Positions 30,527 through 36,350 of a stretch of DNA of 36,350 nt are shown here, in pieces. This DNA is from a virus. The position numbers and the translations under genes are program-made. A model generated the notes under the pieces. That model did no database searches. It had not been told where the DNA came from and saw only the letters and a list, made by a program, of their open reading frames with translations. Every line of letters starts with the position of its first letter. Position 1 is the first letter of the stretch. The DNA lies in the IMG/VR virus record IMGVR_UViG_3300027320_000023, positions 1 to 36,350 of that record; one strand, written 5' to 3'.

Positions 30527-30715
30527 ATGAAATTATGCAAATTCGGAATTCACAAGTACGGCGACTGGTACTACAAAGCAGGCGAGATTGACGAGCGCAT
30601 TACTACGCAAAGAGAGTGCGTTCATTGCGGCGCTGTTCAGACTGATTCTCGCGCTCTTTTCTATGCGATTGTCTTTTTCCTGGCCTTCTTAGCTGTTGGT
30701 TTTATTGTTGCTTGA
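30527..30715 (+). CDS. Small zinc-ribbon membrane protein (62 aa)
   Basis: N-terminal half has CxxC-like cysteines (MKLCKFGIHKYGDWYYKAGE, ECVHCGAVQTDS) with HKYGDWY typical of small phage/bacterial zinc ribbons; a C-terminal membrane segment follows (LFYAIVFFLAFLAVGFIVA). Ribosome binding site GAGGG. Function unknown. Confidence 0.6.
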   Translation: MKLCKFGIHKYGDWYYKAGEIDERITTQRECVHCGAVQTDSRALFYAIVFFLAFLAVGFIVA

Positions 30716-30725
30716 GGCTATCGAA

Positions 30726-30800
30726 ATGAATGTTTGGTCAGACAAGGCGTTTCAGGATCGGGTTAAACCTATTCGTTTGGGGGTATTGCTTGAATATTGA
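30726..30800 (+). CDS. Possible 24-aa ORF overlapping the PP-loop gene start
   Basis: ATG at 30726 with GAGG 8 nt upstream encodes MNVWSDKAFQDRVKPIRLGV and four more residues; its TGA lies 11 nt past the candidate TTG start of the next gene. Either a coupling peptide or the true start region of the neighbour in another frame. Confidence 0.35.
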   Translation: MNVWSDKAFQDRVKPIRLGVLLEY

Positions 30801-31728
30801 TAACATTATTTCAGTTAGTGGTGGGAAAGACTCAACCGCAACTATTATATTGTCGCGAGCATTGGATACGGAAAATATATATTTGGTCTTTGCTGATACT
30901 GGGCATGAACACCAGGCTACCTATGACTACATAGAATATCTTTCTGAATTTTTCAGGCTTCCGATTCGTGTAGTAAGAGCTGATTTTTCTATGCAGATTG
31001 AAAGAAAAAGGAAAAAGCTGCAGGCGGGCAGTCTTCCCGGCTGGACTGACAGCGCAATATCTCGGGCGCTTGAAGTTCTCAAGCCGACCGGGAACCCTTT
31101 TCTGGATTTGTGCTTGTGGAAAGGTCGGTTCCCTTCAACCAAGGCCAGATTCTGCACCCAGCATTTAAAAAGAGACCCAATCATACAGCAGGTTTTTTTG
31201 CCACTGCTTGATAAGGGGAAAACAGTATGGAGCTGGCAGGGCGTAAGGCGTGACGAGTCCAGAGCGCGGCGATACGTAAAAGAGTTTGAGGAAGTGGGAG
31301 GGGGGCTTTTTAATTATCGCCCGCTAGCTAGGTGGAATGTCGACTCAGTTTTTGAGGCTCACAGGTTTATGGGTGTTAAGCCAAACCCTCTATATAAAAT
31401 GGGAATGAACCGTGTCGGCTGTATGCCTTGCGTGAACTGCTCAAAAGGCGAATTGAAATCCATAGCTTTAAGGTGCCCGGAAGAAGTTGATCGAGTCAAA
31501 GAATGGGAGCACATAGTGTCATTAGCGAGCCGAAGGGAATTATCGACATTTTTTTGCGGATTATCTGATCCTTTAGCTGGCGATGATGACGATATACATT
31601 ATACAACCCACGGGATAGATAGGATGGTTGAATGGGCGAAAACAACCAGAGGCGGCAGGCAGTATGATTTAATGTCGGCTGCCGACGGAGTAAGCGAGTG
31701 TAGTAGCGCGTATGGTTTATGCGAATAG
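30790..31728 (+). CDS. PAPS-reductase / DndC-like PP-loop protein
   Basis: About 312 aa from TTG 30790 (MNIDNIISVSGGKDS), which places the PP-loop near the N-terminus as is usual; an ATG at 30730 in frame would add 20 unnatural residues. SGGKDST is the ATP-pyrophosphatase motif; FADTGHEHQATYDYI is typical of the PAPS-reductase family. Cys motifs RFCTQHLKRDP and GCMPCVNCSKGEL could hold an Fe-S cluster or form thiol sites, as in DndC-like enzymes. Likely acts in nucleic-acid or tRNA sulfur chemistry; the substrate is not known. Confidence 0.7.
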   Translation: MNIDNIISVSGGKDSTATIILSRALDTENIYLVFADTGHEHQATYDYIEYLSEFFRLPIRVVRADFSMQIERKRKKLQAGSLPGWTDSAISRALEVLKPTGNPFLDLCLWKGRFPSTKARFCTQHLKRDPIIQQVFLPLLDKGKTVWSWQGVRRDESRARRYVKEFEEVGGGLFNYRPLARWNVDSVFEAHRFMGVKPNPLYKMGMNRVGCMPCVNCSKGELKSIALRCPEEVDRVKEWEHIVSLASRRELSTFFCGLSDPLAGDDDDIHYTTHGIDRMVEWAKTTRGGRQYDLMSAADGVSECSSAYGLCE

Positions 31729-31776
31729 TATAATTGATTTATTTTAAATTTAGACGAGCTGAATAAGGATATAAAC

Positions 31777-31983
31777 ATGAACTGTAAATGCTGCGGTCAG
31801 GAGATTAAGCCATCATTGTCAATCGAAGAATACGAACGCAGAGCAGTGCCCAGGCTGGCAGCCATTGATAGGCTTTGGGACAGGATACAGCGAGAAAATT
31901 TAAATCCGTTCGACCCAGTATACGAGAGATACGAGCGCTTAATGAAAGAGCAAGGCGATGATGAAGTTGCGGCGGGCTTGTAG
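31777..31983 (+). CDS. Small zinc-ribbon protein (68 aa)
   Basis: Starts MNCKCCGQEIKPSLSIEEYE: one CxCC motif followed by a helical, charged body (RLWDRIQRENLNPFDPVYER). AAGGATA upstream. Its TAG shares a base with a GTG (TAGTG) that opens a 14-codon ORF to 32027, ending in the start of the next gene. Function unknown. Confidence 0.55.
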   Translation: MNCKCCGQEIKPSLSIEEYERRAVPRLAAIDRLWDRIQRENLNPFDPVYERYERLMKEQGDDEVAAGL

Positions 31984-32023
31984 TGAAACGCGAATTCAAA
32001 ACGGCAAACCAAGGGGAATTATT

Positions 32024-32755
32024 TTGAACGATAAAATAGAAATCATCGGATACAAGGCATTTGATAACGACCTCAAGTGCCGAGGCTTTCAGTACGAAAT
32101 CGGAAAGTCGTACAAGCAGGATGGAGACATTCAAGTCTGCGAAAACGGTTTCCACTTTTGCGAAAATCCGCTAGACGTTCTATCGTACTACGATTTAACA
32201 ACTAGCCGTTTCGCAGTCGTCTCAGGCTCTAGTAATTCAAGCAAGTGCGACGACGATTCAAAAATAGCAACTGCGGAAATTACGATAAAAGCGGAGCTGA
32301 AGCTGCCGGATTTTATCAAGAAGTCCGTTGATTATCTGCTATCGGCTTGCGGCAAAGAGACAGCAGCCAGTGGGGATTGCTCACAGCTCGCAGCCAGTGG
32401 GGATGACTCACAGCTCGCAGCCAGTGGGTATCGCTCAAAGCTCGCAGCCAGTGGGTATCGCTCAAAGCTCGCAGCCAGTGGGTATCGCTCACAGCTCGCA
32501 GCCAGTGGGGATCGCTCACAGCTCGCAGCCAGTGGGGATTGCTCACAGCTCGCAGCCAGTGGGGATGACTCAGTGGTTATGTCATGCGGTTTAAGGTCGA
32601 AAGCAAAAGCCGGAAAAGACGGCGCAATTGCCCTGACATACAAAGACGAGCATGGTCGTTTCCGAATAGCTGTCGGTTACATCGGAGAGGGCTTGAAAGC
32701 TGGAACGTTTTACAAAGTAAATAGCTCTGGTGAATTTTTGGAGCTATCGAAATGA
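32024..32755 (+). CDS. DUF7666-like protein with 9-residue tandem repeats
   Basis: 243 aa from TTG 32024 (AAGGGGA 6 nt upstream). N-terminal 100 residues (IEIIGYKAFDNDLKCRGFQY, CENGFHFCENPLDVLSYYD, DSKIATAEITIKAELKL) match the phage DUF7666-type domain. Then eight repeats AASG-(D/Y)-(C/D/R)-S-(Q/K)-L and a terminal domain (AIALTYKDEHGRFRIAVGYI). The repeats look like a short left-handed or pentapeptide-type beta-helix. Repeats varying at a few positions are typical of this family. Function unknown. Confidence 0.6.
   Translation: MNDKIEIIGYKAFDNDLKCRGFQYEIGKSYKQDGDIQVCENGFHFCENPLDVLSYYDLTTSRFAVVSGSSNSSKCDDDSKIATAEITIKAELKLPDFIKKSVDYLLSACGKETAASGDCSQLAASGDDSQLAASGYRSKLAASGYRSKLAASGYRSQLAASGDRSQLAASGDCSQLAASGDDSVVMSCGLRSKAKAGKDGAIALTYKDEHGRFRIAVGYIGEGLKAGTFYKVNSSGEFLELSK
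32363..32575 (+). repeat. 27-bp tandem repeat, about 8 units
   Basis: Units begin GCAGCCAGTGGG at 32363, 32390, 32417, 32444, 32471, 32498, 32525 and 32552, exactly 27 bp apart; the last is partial. They differ at a few positions only (GGAT/GTAT, TGC/GAC/CGC, ACAG/AAAG). Being in frame, they encode the 9-residue repeats. Confidence 0.95.
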
Positions 32756-33027
32756 GCATAAAAACAATAGACGGCTACTTTGACGCGTGCCAGGGCCACG
32801 AAGCAGATTTTGCGATGGTCAGCCGCCAGGATTGGGAGGCGGTTAAGCGCGAGGTTTTCGAAATAGATAGGATTGTCCAAGTGTCTGGGTTTGGCGTTGA
32901 GAATACATACTCGACACAGTGCAACTACATTCTGGTTGGCTTAACCGAAAGCGGAAAGGTGATAATTTCTACAGGGGATAGCCGTTGGGCTGACGTATCA
33001 CCAAGAAAGGAGCAGACCGATGACTGA
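32752..33027 (+). CDS. Hypothetical protein (91 aa)
   Basis: Starts MSIKTIDGYFDACQGHEADF; the C-terminal half is beta-rich (YILVGLTESGKVIISTGDSR). 4-nt overlap with the DUF7666-like gene and 8-nt overlap with the next gene. Not recognised. Confidence 0.55.
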   Translation: MSIKTIDGYFDACQGHEADFAMVSRQDWEAVKREVFEIDRIVQVSGFGVENTYSTQCNYILVGLTESGKVIISTGDSRWADVSPRKEQTDD

Positions 33028-33307
33028 ATCAAAAGCGGAATATAGGGCGTTGCCATGCTGTAAGTTGTGTGGGAGTAATACTGATTCAATGATTTACGCA
33101 AACGTAGTGGTTTACTCATGCAGCAATATAGATTGTGCAATCTATGACTGCGAGATGGACTATAGCGAATGGCGCAAGCTGATGGGGCACCCAGCACTAA
33201 CGCACGAGCAAGTGCAGAACATAGAGCGCGGTTTATTGTCGCGCGGAATGAATGTAAACGGCCATGAAATCAGGGCGATTTATGACGCTGTTTTGAGGGA
33301 GATTTGA
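33020..33307 (+). CDS. Lar-like zinc ribbon, possible restriction alleviation protein
   Basis: 95 aa. ALPCCKLCGSNTDSMIY ... VVYSCSNIDCAIYDC gives the C-x2-C...C-x4-C arrangement of Lar-type phage proteins, followed by a helical tail (HEQVQNIERGLLSRGMNVNG). Lar of the Rac prophage relieves type I restriction. A second Lar-like gene lies at 34241. Role inferred from motif only. Confidence 0.5.
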   Translation: MTESKAEYRALPCCKLCGSNTDSMIYANVVVYSCSNIDCAIYDCEMDYSEWRKLMGHPALTHEQVQNIERGLLSRGMNVNGHEIRAIYDAVLREI

Positions 33308-33308
33308 A

Positions 33309-33767
33309 ATGACTAACAAAACGGTGATGGTGCCGGTTGAGCCGACAAAGGAAATGATCGAGGCTGCACACAAGTCGCATATGGATTGGTTTTTTACACC
33401 CACACAAACTGAAGATGGGGAGTACATAGGTAAAACCTCTTATACCTGCGTTGATACATACAAAGCCATGCTCGAAGCGGCGCCCAAGGTGGAGGATGAG
33501 CCTGTTGAAATGCCATATTTGCTAAGAAAATGCGGCATGTGGTACGCCCACAACAGTAGCGGATACACAGCACGTGCTGAGCTTGCAGAACTCTACACAA
33601 AGGAATATGCAGAGTCCCACGCAAACCATCATGAAAAAGTTAGCGCCATACCGTTAAATGAAATTATTTTTTCTGCTGACAGACTTGATCCTTTTATTGA
33701 AAGAATGCAGGCAATGCAAGAAGCATTGCAATATGCAATACCAAAGCCACCGGAGCAGCCAGAATGA
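33309..33767 (+). CDS. Hypothetical phage accessory protein (152 aa)
   Basis: Starts with VMVPVEPTKEMIEAAHKSHM and CVDTYKAMLEAAP, a pattern common to small phage accessory proteins ('VPxEPTxEM ... YKAMLAAAP'). The rest is mixed helical (ARAELAELYTKEYAESHANH). No function known. Confidence 0.55.
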   Translation: MTNKTVMVPVEPTKEMIEAAHKSHMDWFFTPTQTEDGEYIGKTSYTCVDTYKAMLEAAPKVEDEPVEMPYLLRKCGMWYAHNSSGYTARAELAELYTKEYAESHANHHEKVSAIPLNEIIFSADRLDPFIERMQAMQEALQYAIPKPPEQPE

Positions 33768-34186
33768 CCGAGATCCGTGACGATACACCAAGCAATAACC
33801 TTCCGGACTGGAAAGAATGCAGCCTCAGAGTTGGCAATTCCAAATACGCAGAAGAAGAAAGAGGAGGAGAGTTTTCCGATGGCGCTCCTTACGCAAATGA
33901 ACTGCACAGATTTATATACGAATACGATGATTCGGACCCATATAGATCAGCTTGGTTTTTGCATCGGCTTGAAAAACTGATCGAGTTTGTTAAGTCTGAT
34001 TCTGACGAACTGGTGCGTTGCCTGACGTTGGAAGTTAGCCGATTGAAAGCGGAGAACGAGAGGCTGAAAAGCAAAATACTTGCGCACAACCAAAGCTGCC
34101 ATGATTCTTGTGAGGCAGCTTGCAGCTTTGGTTGTGCAGGTGGAGGATATGATTGTCTCCAGCAATTAATGATACGAACTGAGTGA
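33764..34186 (+). CDS. Hypothetical protein with coiled coil and Cys-rich tail (140 aa)
   Basis: A coiled coil (LTLEVSRLKAENERLKSKIL) at residues 85-105 is followed by a Cys-rich tail (CHDSCEAACSFGCAGGGYDC). The tail codons contain a perfect 16-bp inverted repeat (34084-34137). 4-nt overlap with the previous gene. Function unknown. Confidence 0.55.
   Translation: MTEIRDDTPSNNLPDWKECSLRVGNSKYAEEERGGEFSDGAPYANELHRFIYEYDDSDPYRSAWFLHRLEKLIEFVKSDSDELVRCLTLEVSRLKAENERLKSKILAHNQSCHDSCEAACSFGCAGGGYDCLQQLMIRTE
34084..34137. repeat. 16-bp perfect inverted repeat inside a gene
   Basis: Arms GCACAACCAAAGCTGC (34084-34099) and GCAGCTTTGGTTGTGC (34122-34137), 22-nt loop. A competing inner hairpin AGCTGCC/GGCAGCT (34094-34100 with 34114-34120) shares bases with the left arm, so the two cannot form together. 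No T-run follows. Confidence 0.85.
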
Positions 34187-34240
34187 ATGGATAGTAGTAA
34201 GTTCAAGTAAAGCCCTGGGCGACGAGCGGGAGAAGCAAGA

Positions 34241-34504
34241 ATGAGCAAAGAACTTTATCACAAACTTAAAGTGCCACCAGGTGTCACGCTGCCGGAATGC
34301 CCGTTTTGCGGTTCAGATTTGGAGTTATGGGAATACTGCCCGGAAGAGAACTATGCAACCAAGGTGGTTTGCTGCTCCAACTCTGGCGATGAGGAAAATG
34401 AAATATACGAATGTCCTCTATATATGCCATCAGAAGGATTCTATAAATCGACAAAACGCGATGCAATTGCAGTTTATAGACGGCTAATGGAGAAGCCAGA
34501 ATGA
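34241..34504 (+). CDS. Lar-family zinc ribbon, probable restriction alleviation protein
   Basis: 87 aa. LPECPFCGSDLELWEY ... VVCCSNSGDEENEIYEC ... AIAVYRRLME matches the Lar family (CPFCG, second Cys pair, terminal A-x2-x-(W/Y)-(N/R)). Such proteins relieve host restriction or modulate methylation. A cytosine methyltransferase gene is one ORF away. Preceded by a gap of 54 nt without other features. GAGCGGGAGAAG-like ribosome binding site. Confidence 0.65.
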   Translation: MSKELYHKLKVPPGVTLPECPFCGSDLELWEYCPEENYATKVVCCSNSGDEENEIYECPLYMPSEGFYKSTKRDAIAVYRRLMEKPE

Positions 34505-34587
34505 GCAAGCGCGAAGATCTGGAGAGCTGGAGAGGTGAATTTAAGGCACTAAATGACGTTGAGGCTATCGATGATCGCTTACTATAA
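34501..34587 (+). CDS. Small acidic peptide (28 aa)
   Basis: ATGA overlap with the Lar-like gene: MSKREDLESWRGEFKALNDV and eight more residues. Its stop lies inside the start of the methyltransferase gene. Supported by the coupling pattern only. Confidence 0.45.
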   Translation: MSKREDLESWRGEFKALNDVEAIDDRLL

Positions 34588-35365
34588 CGAAAACGACAAA
34601 AACGCAGCGGCATGGCTGCGAGAGCTTATAAAAGAAAAATTAATTGCACCCGGCGAAGTTGACGAAAGGAGTATTGAGGATGTTTTACCAACCGAGCTTG
34701 TGGGATACAGGCAGTGCCACTTCTTCGCGGGAATCGGCGGGTGGAGTTACGCCCTTAGACTCGCAGGATGGCCGGATAATAAACCAATCTGGACAGCATC
34801 ATGCCCATGCCAGCCTTTCAGCCAGGCAGGCCAAGGCAAGGGGGCTGCTGACGAGCGCCACTTATGGCCTCCAACTAAATGGCTCATCGATCAGTTACGG
34901 CCTCCAAAAATCTTTGGCGAGCAAGTTGCTAGCAAAGATGGGCGTCAGTGGTTCGCCGGAGTACGCATTGACCTGGAAACAATGGGATATGCCAGCGGGG
35001 CCGCCGATTTGTGCGCTGCGAGCATCGGTGCGCCGCACATTCGGCAACGATTGTACTGGGTGGGCGACTCCAGCGGCTCGGGACTACAAAAGCGAATCAG
35101 CTACAACGGAATTCAACGCGAAGCGGGACAGTCACAGCCGGGGCAAGCCTCTAAGCTATCAAGCGGTTCTGGCAGAAACGGTTGGGGCGATAACTGGATC
35201 GATTGCGCAGACGGAAAAACGAGGCGCATTGAACCCGGAATTAGCCCGTTGGCTCATGGGATACCCAATCGAGTGGAACTTATCAGGGGTTACGGCAATG
35301 CAATTGTGCCGCAAGTCGCAGCGAAATTCATAGAAGTGTGCGAAGAGCTGGGGCGTTTCCCATGA
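34571..35365 (+). CDS. C5-cytosine DNA methyltransferase (orphan, phage type)
   Basis: 264 aa from ATG 34571 (six earlier codons are open but lack support). Motif I is HFFAGIGGWSYALRLAGW, the catalytic PCQPFS (motif IV) near residue 85, GEQV in place of ENV (motif VI), IGAPHIRQRLYWVG (motif VIII) and RGYGNAIVPQVAAKF (motif X). The target-recognition segment is only about 65 aa, so the enzyme is short. It is likely to mask phage DNA from host restriction. A long second frame (34644-35333) lies inside it. Confidence 0.9.
   Translation: MIAYYNENDKNAAAWLRELIKEKLIAPGEVDERSIEDVLPTELVGYRQCHFFAGIGGWSYALRLAGWPDNKPIWTASCPCQPFSQAGQGKGAADERHLWPPTKWLIDQLRPPKIFGEQVASKDGRQWFAGVRIDLETMGYASGAADLCAASIGAPHIRQRLYWVGDSSGSGLQKRISYNGIQREAGQSQPGQASKLSSGSGRNGWGDNWIDCADGKTRRIEPGISPLAHGIPNRVELIRGYGNAIVPQVAAKFIEVCEELGRFP
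34644..35333 (+). CDS. Overlapping-frame ORF resembling the phage 'LNPEF-RWLMGYP' family
   Basis: 229 aa in another frame inside the methyltransferase gene. It shows SGSPEYALTWKQWDMPAGPP, CTGWATPAARDYKSE and GALNPELARWLMGYPIEWN, motifs that I recognise from a phage/prophage protein family often annotated as hypothetical or methylase-associated, with C-termini like TAM-x-SRKSQR. No clear ribosome binding site is near the first ATG; a later ATG (MFYQPSLWD) is an alternative. It may be a real dual-coding gene or a conserved by-product of methyltransferase codons. Confidence 0.45.
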   Translation: MHPAKLTKGVLRMFYQPSLWDTGSATSSRESAGGVTPLDSQDGRIINQSGQHHAHASLSARQAKARGLLTSATYGLQLNGSSISYGLQKSLASKLLAKMGVSGSPEYALTWKQWDMPAGPPICALRASVRRTFGNDCTGWATPAARDYKSESATTEFNAKRDSHSRGKPLSYQAVLAETVGAITGSIAQTEKRGALNPELARWLMGYPIEWNLSGVTAMQLCRKSQRNS

Positions 35366-35475
35366 ACTACAGAGCGCTACTATCAGCAATTTACATAGCC
35401 CTGCTTATAGTATGGATGGCTTACAGCAACGCGGGCGGCGACATGATGGGCGATGAAAGTTATTTATCTGAGTGA
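35362..35475 (+). CDS. Small single-TM protein (37 aa)
   Basis: ATGA overlap with the methyltransferase stop. Membrane segment ALLSAIYIALLIVWMAYS, then a polar acidic tail (GGDMMGDESYLSE). Function unknown. Confidence 0.55.
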   Translation: MNYRALLSAIYIALLIVWMAYSNAGGDMMGDESYLSE

Positions 35476-35485
35476 GGGTAATCAG

Positions 35486-35611
35486 ATGTAAGAACACGTA
35501 GACGTTTTAATAGTTGCAATGGCGCTGTTTTGTTTATTGGCGGTGATTGCCGTTGCTTGGTTTGTTGCGACCCCGGTGGTTGCGGTTCGATATTATTTTG
35601 GAGGCATTTAG
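35486..35611 (+). pseudogene. Small membrane-protein gene with a stop at codon 2
   Basis: ATG at 35486 has GAGGG about 7 nt upstream but is followed at once by TAA. The same frame then stays open as EHVDVLIVAMALFCLLAVIA to TAG 35611, a typical single-TM protein. A CAA-to-TAA change would explain it. Translation could restart at ATG 35519, giving 30 aa. The TAG shares a base with the next GTG start. Confidence 0.45.
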
Positions 35612-35970
35612 TGATTGATTACAAGGCAAACGAAGAAAAGATATTAGAGCGAAAAGCTCGCGAGATTGCCTGCAAGGTTTATCCGCATGATTGGCTTGAG
35701 AGAGATTTAAAAGGCGCGGTTTTCAAAGTTGATCGTAACGCTGAAAGAAGAGCTGTTGCGCAAGATGTTGCAAAATTTTTTCTCAGAATTATATCCAGCG
35801 ACGAAACTGCTAAGCGCATGACTAAGGCGTTTGTTCGACGATATGCGGGCAGCGTTGCTGTTGATAATTTGGATATGGATTACTGCCACATGCTCACAGC
35901 AATGATGGTCTGTGAGTTATCAATGCAAGATTGTGACAAGCTCGATGAATTGAGCGAGGGGGAAGGCTGA
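35611..35970 (+). CDS. Hypothetical protein (119 aa)
   Basis: GTG 35611 with GGAGG 7 nt upstream; MIDYKANEEKILERKAREIA. Helical, charged (KGAVFKVDRNAERRAVAQDV, ETAKRMTKAFVRRYAGS). The frame is open further upstream but the GTG and ribosome binding site are clear. Not recognised. Confidence 0.65.
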   Translation: MIDYKANEEKILERKAREIACKVYPHDWLERDLKGAVFKVDRNAERRAVAQDVAKFFLRIISSDETAKRMTKAFVRRYAGSVAVDNLDMDYCHMLTAMMVCELSMQDCDKLDELSEGEG

Positions 35971-36239
35971 TGGCAATGTGTAAAATAAGCCACCACAAAG
36001 TGAATGAAGCCGAGATTACAGTTTGGCATCCAAACGAAGACGTTGAATCATTCTCTATAAGCATGTCTTCAGGTGGATGGCTTCCTGGAAACTTCGACTC
36101 TATTGAATCAGCCTTAATGGGGGCCGCTGCATGCCTCGAAGACGAGGCTAAGTTTGTGAATGAAATTCAGGAGCCGGTAAACCATTACAACAGGCAGAAC
36201 AGGCTTATCACTGTGATTGACATCCTCCCCAATATTTAG
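35970..36239 (+). CDS. Hypothetical protein (89 aa)
   Basis: Starts MAMCKISHHKVNEAEITVWH; beta-rich first half, helical second (ALMGAAACLEDEAKFVNEI). 1-nt overlap with the previous gene; last gene before a new promoter. Not recognised. Confidence 0.55.
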   Translation: MAMCKISHHKVNEAEITVWHPNEDVESFSISMSSGGWLPGNFDSIESALMGAAACLEDEAKFVNEIQEPVNHYNRQNRLITVIDILPNI

Positions 36240-36240
36240 A

Positions 36241-36268
36241 TTGACGTACAATTAAATAGGCGTATAAT
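36241..36268 (+). promoter_or_regulatory. Sigma70-type promoter
   Basis: -35 TTGACG (36241-36246), 16-nt spacer, -10 TATAAT (36263-36268). The strongest match to consensus on the plus strand here; it begins immediately after the stop of the 89-aa gene and would start a separate unit for the last gene. Confidence 0.65.
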
Positions 36269-36318
36269 TCTAATCATGGAGCCGAGGAAATCGGCTAAAA
36301 CTGAAAGGGATAGACAGC

Positions 36319-36350
36319 ATGTACCACACCAGCCCAAAACTAATAGAAGA
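36319..36350 (+). CDS. Start of a truncated gene at the window edge
   Basis: ATG at 36319 with AAAGGGA upstream; only MYHTSPKLIEE is visible. A 'MYHTSPxxIE' start occurs in a small phage protein family of unknown function. Follows the promoter at 36241-36268. Confidence 0.5.
   Translation, partial: MYHTSPKLIE

Noticed and set aside
30730-30789. ATG start at 30730 for the PP-loop protein
   Set aside because: It adds 20 residues of unlikely composition before the PP-loop; the TTG at 30790 has a G-rich site upstream and gives the usual short N-terminus.
32363-32575. CRISPR array
   Set aside because: The 27-bp units are contiguous and in frame, with no spacers.
32332-32643. 103-aa minus-strand ORF of Pro-Leu-Ala-Ala-Ser repeats
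   Set aside because: Reverse reading of the 27-bp repeats; the plus-strand gene has a recognised domain.
1-36350. Diversity-generating retroelement, expected by analogy with phage BPP-1
   Set aside because: No reverse transcriptase-like ORF or template/variable repeat pair with adenine-specific differences was seen; only the capsid genes are BPP-1-like.

Overview
This window looks like most of the genome of a lambdoid podovirus, or of a prophage or metagenomic contig derived from one. The host is probably a Gram-negative proteobacterium; this is inferred from the phage families, because no bacterial gene is visible. The capsid module resembles the Bordetella phage BPP-1 / P22-like group: a P22-type portal, a scaffold, a BPP-1-type major capsid protein and a Bbp16-like cement protein. 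Gene control is laid out as in lambda. I saw no integrase, CI repressor or reverse transcriptase, but both ends of the window run on into unseen sequence.

A divergent control region (about 26258-26427) separates two transcription units. The leftward unit (minus strand, 26257 to 1) starts with a Cro-like protein. It continues with a 124-aa protein, a Gly-rich dipeptide-repeat protein, two small proteins, an O-like replication protein that carries a candidate origin of iterons inside its own gene, a helicase, a primase, an MmcB-like nuclease, NinB-like and NinG-like proteins, many tiny stop/start-overlapping ORFs, an Ntn-hydrolase and a Q-like zinc protein. A candidate late promoter overlaps the stop codon of the Q-like gene and is followed by two tandem terminators, as expected for lambda-type antitermination.

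The late genes follow, still on the minus strand: M15 endolysin, beta-helix tailspike, SGNH esterase, a membrane/coiled-coil protein, a 3TM holin, a large secreted-type polysaccharide lyase, three small virion-type proteins, terminase, portal, scaffold, capsid, cement protein, head-tail adaptor and the start of a gp10-like DNA-stabilisation protein. Two more intrinsic terminators lie inside this late operon, one of them within the signal-peptide codons of the lyase.

The rightward unit (plus strand, 26428 to the end) is PL-like. It holds small early proteins, a recombination block (coiled-coil protein, conserved 169-aa protein, lambda-type exonuclease, SSB) and an accessory block that looks like counter-restriction: a PAPS-reductase-like PP-loop protein, two Lar-like zinc ribbons and an orphan C5-cytosine methyltransferase. 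A new sigma70-type promoter at 36241-36268 drives the last, truncated gene.

The most unusual signals are: (1) a 50-bp perfect repeat present once in each transcription unit, in inverted orientation, each copy beginning exactly at the TGA stop of a different gene; (2) a 690-nt second reading frame inside the methyltransferase gene that itself looks like a known phage protein family; (3) a gene built almost entirely of a hexanucleotide repeat; (4) a lambda-like origin inside the O-like gene; (5) intrinsic terminators inside late genes; (6) a tRNA-like element next to a terminator after cro.
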